From assembly GCA_934401755.1 (NCBI GenBank), contig CAKRSU010000007.1:1-64000 (forward strand): a stretch of DNA of 64,000 bases, written 5' to 3'. The notes beneath the pieces were generated by a model. The model saw only the letters and a list, made by a program, of their open reading frames with translations. It did no database searches and had not been told where the DNA came from. This DNA comes from an uncultured Oxalobacter sp. Its GTDB lineage: Bacteria; Pseudomonadota; Gammaproteobacteria; Burkholderiales; Burkholderiaceae_D. The position numbers and the translations under genes are program-made. This document shows, in pieces, positions 25,576 to 37,850 of this stretch. The stretch's first letter is position 1. Every line of letters starts with the position of its first letter.

Positions 25576-26847
25576 ATGGGAAAAGATGCCAAGAAAAATA
25601 GTCAATATCCAAATGTACTAGAAATATACCTGCATAATCATCCAATTGGTGCTGTTATTCGACTACAAAATGGGCGAAATCAATTACTATTTCATCCAGA
25701 TTATATTAATACGCCTGCATCGCAGCGCTATACATTCACATTAACACAGCTGCAAAATCCCAATTACCTGAATGAAACTCGAAGTCATCATCACCAATTA
25801 GCTCCTGTGCTCTCAAATCTCCTACCAGAAGGAATATTAAAAGACTGGTATATTCATCACCTAAAAATCACATCTCACGATGAATTTTCGTTACTAGCGG
25901 CAACTGGACGTAACCTTGCTGGAGCCATTACGGCAAAGCCTTATAATGGAATCTTGCCTGATTGGATTATAAAACAGGGAATTACAATCAATCGGTCATT
26001 GACCGTTGATATGACTGAAAGCTTACGCTTCTCACTCTCTGGTGTCCAAATGAAATTCTCAAGTATCTATAAAGATGGACGTTTTACAATAGGAGATATC
26101 ATTAATGGCGAACAATGGATTTTAAAACCCCCTTCAAACGTTCATCCCCACGTTCCTGCCAACGAATTCACTGCGATGAAACTAGCCGAATCAGTAGGAA
26201 TCCAAATACCAGAAATTAAATTGATTCCGTTGTCGCTCATGAACAATTTACCTGATTTACGATTCCCCAATGAAACAGATATTTATGCTATTAAACGTTT
26301 TGATCGATCAATAGATGGCAGCCCGATTCATATCGAAGACTTTGCCCAAGTTTTTGAAGTATATCCCCATGATAAATACCGTAAAGTTAATTACGAACAG
26401 ATTGGTAAAGTATTGCTTCAATATAGTACAGAAGGATTAGCCGATGTCTGCGAAATGGCTCGCCGATTACTCGTTAATATCCTACTTGCTAATGGAGACG
26501 CTCATATTAAAAACTGGAGCCTTATTTACCCTAATAAAATTCTACCTAAACTTACTCCGGCCTATGATATTGTTTCAACTTTGCCTTATATCACGACAGA
26601 AAAAGGGCCGGCATTAAATATGGCACGCGAAAAAAATTGGCAAAAACTATCATTTGACCACTTTAAACATTGGGCAAATCGTATTGGCGCACCCTGGTTA
26701 CCCATTCAAGCGCAACTCCATGAAACACTAGAAAAAGCAAAACAACTTTGGCCTTCACAACTCAATATACTTCCCATGGAGGATCGACATAAAAATATTT
26801 TAAAACAACATTGGCAAAACTTACATAAAGATTTTATATTACTTTAA
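25576..26847 (+). CDS. hipA: HipA-type serine/threonine kinase toxin
   Basis: 423 residues of the HipA kinase family, whose best-known member phosphorylates glutamyl-tRNA synthetase and induces persistence. Visible motifs are an N-terminal HipA_N domain (about 13-120), the autophosphorylation-loop region FSLSGVQMKFS (152-162), KRFDR (240-244), the catalytic NGDAHIKNWS (306-315, Asp308; more often HGDAHLKNFS) and the Mg-binding PAYDIVS (328-334, Asp331). All key residues are present, so the toxin looks active. The real target is unknown, because relatives hit different proteins. Confidence 0.88.
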   Translation: MGKDAKKNSQYPNVLEIYLHNHPIGAVIRLQNGRNQLLFHPDYINTPASQRYTFTLTQLQNPNYLNETRSHHHQLAPVLSNLLPEGILKDWYIHHLKITSHDEFSLLAATGRNLAGAITAKPYNGILPDWIIKQGITINRSLTVDMTESLRFSLSGVQMKFSSIYKDGRFTIGDIINGEQWILKPPSNVHPHVPANEFTAMKLAESVGIQIPEIKLIPLSLMNNLPDLRFPNETDIYAIKRFDRSIDGSPIHIEDFAQVFEVYPHDKYRKVNYEQIGKVLLQYSTEGLADVCEMARRLLVNILLANGDAHIKNWSLIYPNKILPKLTPAYDIVSTLPYITTEKGPALNMAREKNWQKLSFDHFKHWANRIGAPWLPIQAQLHETLEKAKQLWPSQLNILPMEDRHKNILKQHWQNLHKDFILL

Positions 26848-26856
26848 AATCATCTA

Positions 26857-27474
26857 TTAGCTCACATCTTTTGCCAATTGTTGATAAATTCTATGAAGTT
26901 GTCGAACTTTTTGTTCAATCACATTGGCATCCTGATCGTTTGTAATCACATCATCTGCTTTAGCAAGTCGTTGTTTCCTCGTTGCTTGTGCTGCAATAAT
27001 TGCTTTGACTTGGTCAACCGTTAATCCACTGCGTTTTACGACTCGCTGAATTTGAAGGTCTTCAGGACAATCCACCACTAAAATACGAGTCCCCATCCCC
27101 TGCCAAATAGGCAATTCAAGTAATAAGGGATTAACAAAAATAACATAGTCACCTTGTGCTTTTGCGGCTTGATCAAAGCAAATATCTCGAATCAAGGGAT
27201 GTAAAATTCCCTCTAATTGATGCCTTGCTTGTGGATTATTAAACACATGCTGACGCATTTTAACGCGATCTAATGCCCCTTCTTGGGTAATAAATTCTGC
27301 TCCGAATATCTGTCGGATCGGCTCTATTCCTTCGCCGTTAATAGCCGTTAGATTACGTGAAACAACATCAGCATCGACAACTGTAGCACCTAGCATTGCA
27401 AACATATCTGATACAAACGTTTTTCCGCTTCCAATACCACCTGTCAATCCGACAGAAAAATGCGCATAATCCAT
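26857..27474 (-). CDS. coaE: Dephospho-CoA kinase
   Basis: Catalyses the last step of coenzyme A synthesis, phosphorylating the ribose 3'-OH of dephospho-CoA. The 205 residues carry the P-loop GGIGSGKT (12-19), VVDADVVSR, the HPLIRD stretch and the C-terminal QRVVKRSGLTVDQVKAIIAAQ typical of the family. It follows the slmA-like gene at 2 bp and is probably co-transcribed with it. Confidence 0.96.
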   Translation of the reverse strand: MDYAHFSVGLTGGIGSGKTFVSDMFAMLGATVVDADVVSRNLTAINGEGIEPIRQIFGAEFITQEGALDRVKMRQHVFNNPQARHQLEGILHPLIRDICFDQAAKAQGDYVIFVNPLLLELPIWQGMGTRILVVDCPEDLQIQRVVKRSGLTVDQVKAIIAAQATRKQRLAKADDVITNDQDANVIEQKVRQLHRIYQQLAKDVS

Positions 27475-27476
27475 AC

Positions 27477-28085
27477 TTATTCCATTGATGATAGACTTCT
27501 GCCTACTGCAGATAAAATAAAAGCGGTTTGTTCTTGCATACCAATCGTTGGAGATAGGGAAAAACCACTTTTAACAAATCTTGTCATTCGCCCAATCAAA
27601 CTATTCATGAGCAAACTACTGCGCATAACCGCTGATGTCTCATTTAAGTACTGTTCTTGGGTTGCGGCCAAACGCATGGATTGACGAAGCGTTAATTCAA
27701 CCCGATCAAAAAATTGATTCATCCGTTTGATCAAACGCGGATTTTCATTAATCAACGCATCTCCGATCATAACTCGAGTCATACCGGGATTTTTTTCAGC
27801 AAATCCTAATAAAAGCCATGAAATATTTTGAGCTTGTATTAAACCACTTTCCTCATCGGTACAAATACGATTGATGACACCAAATATGGAAGATTCAATA
27901 AACTCAATTAATCCTTCAAACATCTGAGCTTTACTCGCAAAATGCCGATACAATGCTGCTTCAGATATCCCTAACTTCGCCGCTAATGCTGCAGTCGTAA
28001 TCTTTGTTTCATTGGGTGCTTCAAGCATCATCGCTAATGCTTGTAAAATCTCTTGTTTTCGTTCTCCTGTTTTCCGCCTAACCAT
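27477..28085 (-). CDS. slmA: TetR-family nucleoid occlusion factor SlmA
   Basis: 202 residues. The N-terminal HTH ITTAALAAKLGISEAALYRHFASKAQMFEGLIEFIE is the SlmA form of the TetR domain (about 28-63), preceded by the GERKQEIL start. In E. coli SlmA binds chromosomal sites and blocks FtsZ assembly over the nucleoid. The C-terminal dimerisation half is present. It lies directly upstream of coaE. The identity rests on the N-terminal signature; a general TetR repressor is the alternative. Confidence 0.85.
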   Translation of the reverse strand: MVRRKTGERKQEILQALAMMLEAPNETKITTAALAAKLGISEAALYRHFASKAQMFEGLIEFIESSIFGVINRICTDEESGLIQAQNISWLLLGFAEKNPGMTRVMIGDALINENPRLIKRMNQFFDRVELTLRQSMRLAATQEQYLNETSAVMRSSLLMNSLIGRMTRFVKSGFSLSPTIGMQEQTAFILSAVGRSLSSME

Positions 28086-28099
28086 ATTATTAATATTAC

Positions 28100-28822
28100 T
28101 TAGATTGCATGAGTCAATAATTCAAGAATAGATTTCACTTTCATATCGACATAAGAGGGACGCCCTACCCTATTTTTGGTTTGAGGATGTGCGTATGCAT
28201 GTGTGGATTGATAACTACGATTCAGATAACGTGTTACAAGTACCGTTTTCATACCGGTTATTTTAGCGGTTTTCAAACTTCTTATATCATCTTCAACCAG
28301 AATACATTGAGAAGCTGTAGCATTTAATAAAACAGGGAGATGCTGAAAAAACCGTTTAGAAGGCTTTGGCGTAAATCGCCCCATAAGATGCATAGTTTCT
28401 ATTGAGATAATTCGTTCAAAGAATCTCTTAATGCCAAGAATTGATAATACACGTTGTGCATAATCACCCGCAGAATTGGTCAGCAAAATTTTGCGTCCTG
28501 GCAAATGCATCAATAGATTTTTTAGTCTTTTTTCCGCATAAATCATGGAGGATAAATCATCAAATTGATGGGCTGCTTTCAAAAATGATCTGGCACGCTT
28601 TCCTGGAATACGGCTAATCCCTAATAAAGTTGCGCCATAACGTTGCCAAAATAATCGCCTCAGTGCATCGGCCTGCATACTGGAAAGCACCTGCCCATTT
28701 TCTCCACAATGCAATGCAATCCATTCATTCATGTTTAAACTAATCTGTGGAAAGATCTTAACAGAAGCATCATGAAGCGTATTATCTAGATCAAAAAGCC
28801 AAACGGTATCAATTTTATGCAT
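28100..28822 (-). CDS. HAD-family pyrimidine 5'-nucleotidase-like hydrolase
   Basis: 240 residues from the ATG at 28822, which follows a strong GGAGG; the open frame reaches 28855 but that extension lies in a terminator. Catalytic motif I is FDLDNTLHDA (10-19), motif II is LLTNSAG and motif IV is VEDD. The type with DLDNTLH...FP is annotated as pyrimidine 5'-nucleotidase or a SdhA-repressor-like HAD protein. It lies 14 bp upstream of slmA, which suggests a three-gene transcript with slmA and coaE. Confidence 0.88.
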   Translation of the reverse strand: MHKIDTVWLFDLDNTLHDASVKIFPQISLNMNEWIALHCGENGQVLSSMQADALRRLFWQRYGATLLGISRIPGKRARSFLKAAHQFDDLSSMIYAEKRLKNLLMHLPGRKILLTNSAGDYAQRVLSILGIKRFFERIISIETMHLMGRFTPKPSKRFFQHLPVLLNATASQCILVEDDIRSLKTAKITGMKTVLVTRYLNRSYQSTHAYAHPQTKNRVGRPSYVDMKVKSILELLTHAI

Positions 28823-28836
28823 CACCCCCCTCCAAT

Positions 28837-28868
28837 AAAAAACCCGCATGTCCACATACGGGTTTTTT
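28837..28868 (-). terminator. Terminator of the rpmH-rnpA-yidD-yidC operon
   Basis: ACCCG(T)ATG/CATGCGGGT forms an eight-pair stem with one G-U pair on the minus strand, a 4-nt loop and a tail of six T residues. It lies 19 bp beyond the yidC stop and just upstream of the HAD gene ribosome-binding site. Confidence 0.8.
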
Positions 28869-28886
28869 AACTGCTTATTCCACGAA

Positions 28887-30602
28887 TTATCTTCGTTTTG
28901 TCTTAGAAGTCACAGGCTTTGCTTGAGCTGCCGCTTCTTTTTCTTTCGCAATAATCTTATCCGCTTGTTTATTGATGTAATAATGATGACCAATAGAAAT
29001 CAAATTATTAACAATCCAATATAACACCAGTCCAGCTGGGAAGAAAAAGAATGAAATAGAAAATGCGATCGGCACAAACATCATAATCTTCGCTTGCATG
29101 GGATCAGGCGGTGGCGGACTCATTTTTTGCTGTAAGAACATGGTCCCCGCCATAATAATTGGAAGAATAAACCATGGATCAGGAGCTGCTAGATTCTGAA
29201 TCCATCCTAACCAAGGGGCATTACGAATCTCAATAGAAGCCAATAACACCCAGTATAAGGAAATAAATACTGGAATCTGGGCAATCATTGGCAAACACCC
29301 CCCAGCCGGATTGATTTTTTCCCGTCGATACAAATCAATCATTTCAGCTTTCATCGTTTGAGGATCATCTTTATAACGATCCTTCAAACGTTGGATAACC
29401 GGCATAAATCGACGCATACGAGCCATACTCTTATAGCCCATATGAGACAATGGAGACAATACTAATTTAATCAGCAATGTCAAAATAACAATCGTCCAGC
29501 CCCAATTACCTACTTCATCATAGATACGATTCATTAGCCAAAAAATAGGCTTTGCAACAACGGTCAAAAAGCCATAATCTTTGACCAATTCAAGCCCTGG
29601 CGCTGTTTTTTCCAAAATAGAGGTTTCTTGTGGCCCCATATACAAACGAGAATCATTAGAGACTGTCGCTTGAGGCTGCAACATACCTAACTGAACGGCT
29701 GTACCAATGCGATATAAATCATCACCAATTTTATCGGCATAATTTTCACGATTAATACCAGACGTTGGAATAAATGCAGACACAAAATAATGCTGAACCA
29801 TAGCTACCCAGCCATTATTTGCATCTCTAACAAATTTTTCACCGGTTCCATTTTCAGTCAGATTATCAAACTTCAGTTTTTGGAATTTTTCTTCCCCACT
29901 GTAAACGGCAGGACCAGTAAATGTGCTAACGAAACGAGACTGCCCTTCCGGACGACTACTGTCTCTGACCAATTGCATATAAATTTTTGCATTAATGGGT
30001 TCACCACTTAAATTCGTAATTTGATGGTTAACATCCACAACATAACTACCACGATGGAAAGTATATGTTTTAACAAGACGAACGCCATTTTGAACGGCAT
30101 CCATTACAACTTTAAGCTCATTTTGACCATTAGCCAAAGTAAAAGAGCCAGGATGAATATTGAAATGAGTCACATGATTTGGAAATTGTCCGCCCCAAAG
30201 ACCAGTTTGAGCCAAATAAATACGCGGCGGATTATCCTCAAATAATACCATTTCTTTTTGGTTATCATTATCAGGATACTTCAGTAACTCTAAATTCTGG
30301 AAAACACCACCATTTGCATTAATTACCAACCTAAAAACATCCGTTTGAACGGTAATCGTATCCGATTTAGCTTGCTGCTCTAAAATCTGTTTTTGAGCAA
30401 CTTCAGCATCAGCAGCCGCTTTTGTTGCCTGCTCCATTGGAAGCCCTGCTGGCTCTGCTGTTTTGGCTTCTTCTTTTTTATCTGAACTCCGGTAGCTAAA
30501 TAGCAATGAAGAACCGCCATTATAAACCTGCCAATTATCCCAAAGCATAAACAATGAAATAATCAGGATAATAATCAGCGTCGTGCGTTTTTTTACATCC
30601 AT
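28887..30602 (-). CDS. yidC: Membrane protein insertase YidC
   Basis: Inserts and folds inner-membrane proteins with or without SecYEG. The 571 residues show an N-terminal membrane anchor (about 7-22), a large periplasmic domain (about 60-340) and the conserved insertase core with five membrane segments (about 355-535, including GNWGWTIVILTLLIKLVLSPLSHMGYKSMARM). The tail is Lys/Ala-rich. It is last in the rpmH-rnpA-yidD-yidC operon and is followed by a terminator. Confidence 0.97.
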   Translation of the reverse strand: MDVKKRTTLIIILIISLFMLWDNWQVYNGGSSLLFSYRSSDKKEEAKTAEPAGLPMEQATKAAADAEVAQKQILEQQAKSDTITVQTDVFRLVINANGGVFQNLELLKYPDNDNQKEMVLFEDNPPRIYLAQTGLWGGQFPNHVTHFNIHPGSFTLANGQNELKVVMDAVQNGVRLVKTYTFHRGSYVVDVNHQITNLSGEPINAKIYMQLVRDSSRPEGQSRFVSTFTGPAVYSGEEKFQKLKFDNLTENGTGEKFVRDANNGWVAMVQHYFVSAFIPTSGINRENYADKIGDDLYRIGTAVQLGMLQPQATVSNDSRLYMGPQETSILEKTAPGLELVKDYGFLTVVAKPIFWLMNRIYDEVGNWGWTIVILTLLIKLVLSPLSHMGYKSMARMRRFMPVIQRLKDRYKDDPQTMKAEMIDLYRREKINPAGGCLPMIAQIPVFISLYWVLLASIEIRNAPWLGWIQNLAAPDPWFILPIIMAGTMFLQQKMSPPPPDPMQAKIMMFVPIAFSISFFFFPAGLVLYWIVNNLISIGHHYYINKQADKIIAKEKEAAAQAKPVTSKTKRR

Positions 30603-30619
30603 AATTTATTGGGTATATT

Positions 30620-30934
30620 TCAACTGCTGTTTTTTTTAAACCATTTCCCACAACGGCATCCCCAACCTTTCTGGGGAACAGGATCATAACCGCCGGGATG
30701 AAAAGGATGACATTTTAACAGTCGTATCGATATCAGAAAAATGCCTTTAATGCAACCATGTACAGATAGAGCTTGAATCGCATAAGCAGAACATGTTGGA
30801 TAAAAACGGCAATTGGGACCCAATAAAGGACTGATTACTAACTGATAGCCTCTTATCAATAAGATAAAAAAGCTTTTTAAAGGCGATTTTAGAAAACTTA
30901 TAAAGCGGCTTTCTTTTTTTGATTCTTTTCGCAT
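30620..30934 (-). CDS. yidD: Membrane protein insertion efficiency factor YidD
   Basis: 104 residues of the YidD/UPF0161 family, a small inner-membrane-associated protein that aids YidC-dependent insertion. The signature is [20 protein letters not shown], followed by [28 protein letters not shown], with all the conserved Cys. Its start overlaps the end of rnpA by 37 bp, a common arrangement in this operon. Confidence 0.95.
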   Translation of the reverse strand: MRKESKKESRFISFLKSPLKSFFILLIRGYQLVISPLLGPNCRFYPTCSAYAIQALSVHGCIKGIFLISIRLLKCHPFHPGGYDPVPQKGWGCRCGKWFKKNSS

Positions 30935-31281
30935 TGAGCAATCAAGTGGGTCACTTCCCGATAAAGTAGCTGTTTCATCGATTTACTCATGGCAGACTGA
31001 TGACGCATATTAATTGGAGCTATCAAACGGATAATGCAATCCAATGGCGGTAATGGAGATTGTCGAAACACTTCTCGACAAAGCCTTTTAATGGTATTTC
31101 GAGTTACCGCTCTTTGGGCAAACCGTTTGGCTACAACAATACCAAGCCGAGCCTGCCTAAGCCGATTAGATCGAGCATAGAGAATAAAATGGTCAGTCCG
31201 CGCACACGGTCGCATACGAAAAACGGATGAAAATTCATCCGTTTTACGCAACCGTCTGTCGGAAGAGAATTTTCCGCTCAC
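30898..31281 (-). CDS. rnpA: Ribonuclease P protein component
   Basis: The basic protein cofactor that helps RNase P RNA bind pre-tRNA. The 127 residues include [13 protein letters not shown] near the start and the RNR-type motif [25 protein letters not shown] (about 50-74), and the protein is highly basic overall. It lies 26 bp after rpmH. Confidence 0.95.
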   Translation of the reverse strand: MSGKFSSDRRLRKTDEFSSVFRMRPCARTDHFILYARSNRLRQARLGIVVAKRFAQRAVTRNTIKRLCREVFRQSPLPPLDCIIRLIAPINMRHQSAMSKSMKQLLYREVTHLIAQCEKNQKKKAAL

Positions 31282-31307
31282 ACAATCAGCTTCAATTAGT
31301 CGCTGTA

Positions 31308-31442
31308 TTAGACAGCTAACTGTTTACGGCCTTTTGCCCGACGCGCATTTAAAACTGCTCGGCCATTTTTAGTAGCCATACGGACACGAAAACCGTGGGT
31401 GCGTTTACGACGCACGACTGAAGGTTGATAAGTACGTTTCAT
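31308..31442 (-). CDS. rpmH: 50S ribosomal protein L34
   Basis: 44 residues, [20 protein letters not shown] onward, matching L34 over its full length. The frame continues upstream to 31544, but that part is the mRNA leader and lacks L34 features. It is the first gene of the rpmH-rnpA-yidD-yidC operon, with a strong promoter about 120 bp upstream. Confidence 0.98.
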   Translation of the reverse strand: MKRTYQPSVVRRKRTHGFRVRMATKNGRAVLNARRAKGRKQLAV

Positions 31443-31798
31443 GATGATCTCGCTAATCAGCAATAATAAATTCAGAATTCGGCACTTCCCGTCGGAACAG
31501 CCTTCATGCTGTCTGCCACGGCCAAAGCCCAGACAAAGCACCACTTTATGTGTAAAGAATCAGTGATTAAACCGTACCTTGTCAAGTATGTCAATACCAA
31601 ATCCCCCACTTTAATCAAATCATCCCCAAAAAATCACAGATCCTGTGGATAACTTGTGTATTTCAGGGTAGAATAAGGCCTTTGAATAAATTTTATATCC
31701 AACTGAAATTACTTGGTTTTCATCATTTTTATCGATCTCAAAAATTGATATCCAAGAGATCTAGTGATCCATTTCAATTGCCGCTTTAACACAAAATC
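31443..31798. promoter_or_regulatory. rpmH-dnaA divergent regulatory region
   Basis: 356 bp with the rpmH promoter (31566-31594, minus) and one consensus DnaA box, TGTGGATAA (31644-31652, reverse of TTATCCACA), suited to DnaA autoregulation. In many bacteria this interval is the origin, but only one perfect DnaA box was found here, so it is a weaker origin candidate than the region upstream of mnmG. Confidence 0.6.
31566..31594 (-). promoter_or_regulatory. rpmH promoter
   Basis: On the minus strand a perfect -35 TTGACA (31594-31589) is followed after exactly 17 bp by TTTAAT (31571-31566), five of six bases of the -10 consensus. It would drive the ribosomal protein and RNase P operon through a leader of about 120 nt. 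Confidence 0.75.
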
Positions 31799-33172
31799 AT
31801 GGAAACTCTTTGGCAGCATTGTCTCTCCAAACTTGAACAAGAAGTCACACCGCAACAATATGTCACTTGGCTAAAACCCCTTTCTATGGTGTCTTGCCAA
31901 GAAGGTGTTTTACAAATTGCCGCCCCCAATGTCATTAAACGAGATTGGGTCCGGCAAGAATTTGCTAATCGTATTAGTGAGCTGGCATCAGAGATCTCAG
32001 GAGAACCCATTGACGTCCAAATTATCGTTTCCAATAAGAAAAAGATTTCACCTAGTTTTAAAGCAGCAACAACGGATGAATCCCATTTAGCTCCTCCAGT
32101 AACAATTGATGAGCCCAATCTGCCTCCTAAACCAGATGAAGGATTAAATCGAGAACAAAGTAAAATTGACCCGTCCATGACATTTAGCAGTTTTGTGACA
32201 GGCAAAGCGAATCAGTTGGCACACGCCGCTGCGATTCAAGTCGCCAGTAATCCAGGCATTTCTTACAATCCACTCTATTTATTTGGCGGCGTTGGCTTAG
32301 GTAAAACGCATCTCATTCATGCTATTGGCAATCAAGTGCAAGCCGATCGTCCCTTTGCAAAAATTCGTTATATTCACGCAGAACAATACGTTAGAGATGT
32401 AGTAAACGCTTACCAACGTAAGAATTTTGATGATTTTAAGCGCAGTTATCACTCGCTTGATATGTTACTGATTGATGATATTCAATTCTTTGCGGGTAAA
32501 AATCGCACTCAAGAAGAGTTCTTTTATGCATTTGAAGCGCTCATTGCTGCGCATAAACAAATTATTATCACCAGCGACACTTATCCTCAAAATATCTCAG
32601 GCATGGAAGATCGCTTAACTTCGCGCTTTGCATCAGGACTTACCGTTGCCATTGAACCCCCTGAATTAGAAATGCGAGTTGCTATTTTGATCAAAAAAGC
32701 CAATCAGATGGGCGTTGTATTAAATGACGATGTCGCATTTTTTATTGCTAATCTCCGCCAATCCAATGTACGTGAACTCGAAGGGACTTTAAATACCGTT
32801 GTTGCACATTGTCGGTTCATGAACAAAGAAATCACCATTGAAAATGCAAAAGGTGTTCTGCAAAATTTAGGCGGAGGACTGGCTCCCGTCTCTGTTGAAA
32901 CAATCCAAAAAGCAGTTGCAGATTATTATCGCATTAAAGTCGCAGATATGTACTCAAAAAGACGTCCTGCTAATATTGCCCGTCCTCGACAAATTGCCAT
33001 GTATCTTGCTAAAGAACTCACTCAAAAAAGTTTACCCGAAATTGGGGAATTGTTTGGTGGACGAGATCATACAACGGTCTTACATGCTGTGAGAAAAATT
33101 TCGCAAGAACGGCAAAAAAATGCAGAACTTAATCATGAGCTTCATGTATTAGAACAAACTGTGAAACGCTAA
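31799..33172 (+). CDS. dnaA: Chromosomal replication initiator DnaA
   Basis: The ATP-dependent initiator that binds DnaA boxes and opens the origin. The 457 residues show the N-terminal DnaB-interaction domain ([14 protein letters not shown]), a linker (about 85-125), the AAA+ core with Walker [10 protein letters not shown] (about 162-170) and Walker [10 protein letters not shown], and the DNA-binding domain IV with [11 protein letters not shown] (about 419-429). dnaN follows at 54 bp. A DnaA box upstream suggests self-repression. Confidence 0.98.
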   Translation: METLWQHCLSKLEQEVTPQQYVTWLKPLSMVSCQEGVLQIAAPNVIKRDWVRQEFANRISELASEISGEPIDVQIIVSNKKKISPSFKAATTDESHLAPPVTIDEPNLPPKPDEGLNREQSKIDPSMTFSSFVTGKANQLAHAAAIQVASNPGISYNPLYLFGGVGLGKTHLIHAIGNQVQADRPFAKIRYIHAEQYVRDVVNAYQRKNFDDFKRSYHSLDMLLIDDIQFFAGKNRTQEEFFYAFEALIAAHKQIIITSDTYPQNISGMEDRLTSRFASGLTVAIEPPELEMRVAILIKKANQMGVVLNDDVAFFIANLRQSNVRELEGTLNTVVAHCRFMNKEITIENAKGVLQNLGGGLAPVSVETIQKAVADYYRIKVADMYSKRRPANIARPRQIAMYLAKELTQKSLPEIGELFGGRDHTTVLHAVRKISQERQKNAELNHELHVLEQTVKR

Positions 33173-33226
33173 CTCTTCGGTTAGAGTTTAATTATTGAAA
33201 ATTTTATTGATATTCAAGGAATAATT

Positions 33227-34333
33227 ATGCAATTGGTAAAAACTGGCCGTGATGAAATCCTCCGCCCTCTGCAGACTGTCAGCGGCATTGTGGAACGCCG
33301 TCAGACACTGCCGATTCTCGCCAACATTCTGGTCCGAAAACAAGGCAATGATATTTCATTTCTTTCGACAGATACCGAAATTCAAATTATCACTCATGCA
33401 CCGATTGGGACAAATGAAGAAGATGCTGCAACGACAGTCGCGGCACGTAAATTGCAAGATATTTTAAGAACGCTCCCCGAAGGATCAGATATTGCGCTTT
33501 CTTTGAATGAAAAAAAATTAGTAGTCTCAGCGGGTCGTTCACGCTTTTCATTACAAACGTTACCCGCTGAAGATTTTCCGACCGTTAATGAACCCGCTGA
33601 ATTTGAAGCATCCGTGACCCTGTCACAAAAAGCATTAAAAAATTTATTTAATATGGTTCACTTTGCCATGGCACAGCAAGATATCCGTTATTATCTGAAT
33701 GGCTTATTATTGCAAATTGACGGTCAAAATATGAATGCGGTTGCAACTGACGGGCATCGATTAGCATGTTACACCCTTGAAATTGATCAAGTATCTGAAA
33801 AACGTGATGTCATTATCCCCCGCAAGACCGTATTAGAACTACTGCGTTTGTTAGAAGAAAACGACGATCCTATTCGTATCGATTTTGCTCAGACACAAAT
33901 TCGTTTTGTATTCGGTTCCGTTGAATTTATCTCCAAACTTGTTGAAGGTAAATTCCCTGACTATACTCGTGTTATCCCTAAGGACTATAAAAATCATTTT
34001 ACGATCTCTCGTGATACGTTACTTCGCGCCCTGCAACGTGCGGCCATTATGACAACAGATAAATATAAAGGGATTCGTTGTATCCTGTCAGCAGATAGTC
34101 TTAAGATCAATTCAACCAACGCAGACCAAGAAGAAGCATTAGAAGAACTTGAAATCGCATTTAGCGGAGATGATATTGATATTGGTTTTAATGTCACTTA
34201 TTTGATTGATGTCCTCAGTAATTTGAAAAACGACAACATTCAGATTGAATTAGCAGATAGCAGCTCTTCAGTCTTAATGACTATTCCAGATAATGACAAT
34301 TTTAAATATGTTGTAATGCCAATGCGTATTTAA
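33227..34333 (+). CDS. dnaN: DNA polymerase III sliding clamp (beta subunit)
   Basis: The ring-shaped processivity clamp. The 368 residues comprise three similar domains; typical segments are VERRQTLPILANILV (22-36), FPTVNE, VATDGHRLA (about 180-188), and the terminal VVMPMRI that forms part of the partner-binding pocket. AAGGA precedes the ATG. It lies between dnaA and gyrB, the standard order; recF is missing from this block. Confidence 0.98.
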   Translation: MQLVKTGRDEILRPLQTVSGIVERRQTLPILANILVRKQGNDISFLSTDTEIQIITHAPIGTNEEDAATTVAARKLQDILRTLPEGSDIALSLNEKKLVVSAGRSRFSLQTLPAEDFPTVNEPAEFEASVTLSQKALKNLFNMVHFAMAQQDIRYYLNGLLLQIDGQNMNAVATDGHRLACYTLEIDQVSEKRDVIIPRKTVLELLRLLEENDDPIRIDFAQTQIRFVFGSVEFISKLVEGKFPDYTRVIPKDYKNHFTISRDTLLRALQRAAIMTTDKYKGIRCILSADSLKINSTNADQEEALEELEIAFSGDDIDIGFNVTYLIDVLSNLKNDNIQIELADSSSSVLMTIPDNDNFKYVVMPMRI

Positions 34334-34354
34334 TAATGTAAACAATATATGTGC

Positions 34355-34400
34355 ATGCAGAATCAATTCATTCTGCATGGGGCACTTCCTTAAGGAAGTG
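34355..34400 (+). terminator. Tandem hairpins in the dnaN-gyrB gap
   Basis: Stem 1 pairs ATGCAGAAT (34355-34363) with ATTCTGCAT (34370-34378). Directly after it lies an 18-bp perfect palindrome, CACTTCCTTAAGGAAGTG (34383-34400). No T-run follows either. They may separate dnaN from gyrB or form structure in the gyrB leader. Confidence 0.5.
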
Positions 34401-34401
34401 A

Positions 34402-36903
<2,502 letters not shown>

Positions 36904-36977
36904 ATTTTTCTATAAGGTGAATTGGATTGCCATATTACGTGCAACAGCAAAAAGCCAATATTTAAGCAAAATACGAT

Positions 36978-37026
36978 GCTTCGTTAAATTTAATAAAAAG
37001 ACTTACTTATAATAATTTAACGAAGC
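36978..37026. terminator. Long hairpin between gyrB and tatC
   Basis: A perfect 13-bp stem (GCTTCGTTAAATT at 36978-36990 with 37014-37026) and a 23-nt AT-rich loop lie between the convergent gyrB and tatC genes. There is no T-run. Confidence 0.5.
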
Positions 37027-37111
37027 AAAGCACTCAACTTCATGATTTCGCTCTAAAATGAATGAGGTCAAATCACACCGTAATCTTGGTTAGCCTCATA
37101 AAAAAAGAAAG

Positions 37112-37822
37112 CTAATTTTTACTTCTTTTTGAAAAAAATAAGCCTAATTCAAATAAAAAATAAGTTGGTGCAAAAAGCATTATTTGACTTACGATATCAG
37201 GTGGCGTTAGGACTCCTGCTATGATAAGCAATCCAACAATCACATATGGTCTACAATTTTTGACTGCCTCTCTTGAAACAATGTTGAATTTTATAAGCGC
37301 ATTGACAATTAATGGTATTTGAAACATTATGCCAAACGCTAAAATTAGCCAAAGTGCTAAAGTAATAACATTTGATATTCCAAATACCGCTTGAATGTTT
37401 TCATTAGAGAAACTCATTCCAAAATTAATTATCAATGGCAATATCACAAATAAACAAAATAGCGCGCCAGAAATAAATAATAGACTTGATAATAATACAA
37501 TAGATTTAATAAATTTCTTTTCATGCTCATATAATGCTGGTACACAGAAATTCCAGATTTGCTTTGCAATATACGGAAAACACAGCATAATTGTAAGCAC
37601 CAATGCAAATTTTATTTGTATAATAAGAACTTCAGCTGGTGAAAAATAATTCAACGCGATATTATTGCCATTCAAAATAAGTTTGATAAAAATATTAAGG
37701 CATTTCGGCGCAATAAAAAGCATTGGAAGCAAGACAATAACAATTGCTTTTAAACACTTTAAAAGCATCTCTCTAAATGCCTCAATATGTGTGATTATAC
37801 TTTCATCATTATTTGCAGCCAT
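37112..37822 (-). CDS. tatC: Sec-independent translocase TatC
   Basis: The membrane receptor of the twin-arginine pathway. The 236 residues form six hydrophobic segments. The family marks are ITHIEAFREMLLKC at the start, PYIAKQIWNFCVPALYEHEKKF (about 83-104), GALFCLFVILPL, FGIMFQIPL and ILTPPDIVSQIMLFAPTYFLFELGLFF with its LTPPD turn. The sequence is diverged and very AT-rich compared with neighbours. It lies 28 bp after tatA; no tatB is seen, so this looks like a minimal TatAC system. The adjacent aldo/keto reductase carries a Tat signal. Confidence 0.93.
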   Translation of the reverse strand: MAANNDESIITHIEAFREMLLKCLKAIVIVLLPMLFIAPKCLNIFIKLILNGNNIALNYFSPAEVLIIQIKFALVLTIMLCFPYIAKQIWNFCVPALYEHEKKFIKSIVLLSSLLFISGALFCLFVILPLIINFGMSFSNENIQAVFGISNVITLALWLILAFGIMFQIPLIVNALIKFNIVSREAVKNCRPYVIVGLLIIAGVLTPPDIVSQIMLFAPTYFLFELGLFFSKRSKN

Positions 37823-37850
37823 ATTTATTCATTTTCTGATACTTACTGTC

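Noticed and set aside
31443..31798. Classical multi-box oriC in the rpmH-dnaA gap
   Set aside because: Only one perfect DnaA box was found, so I kept it as a regulatory region and a weaker origin candidate.
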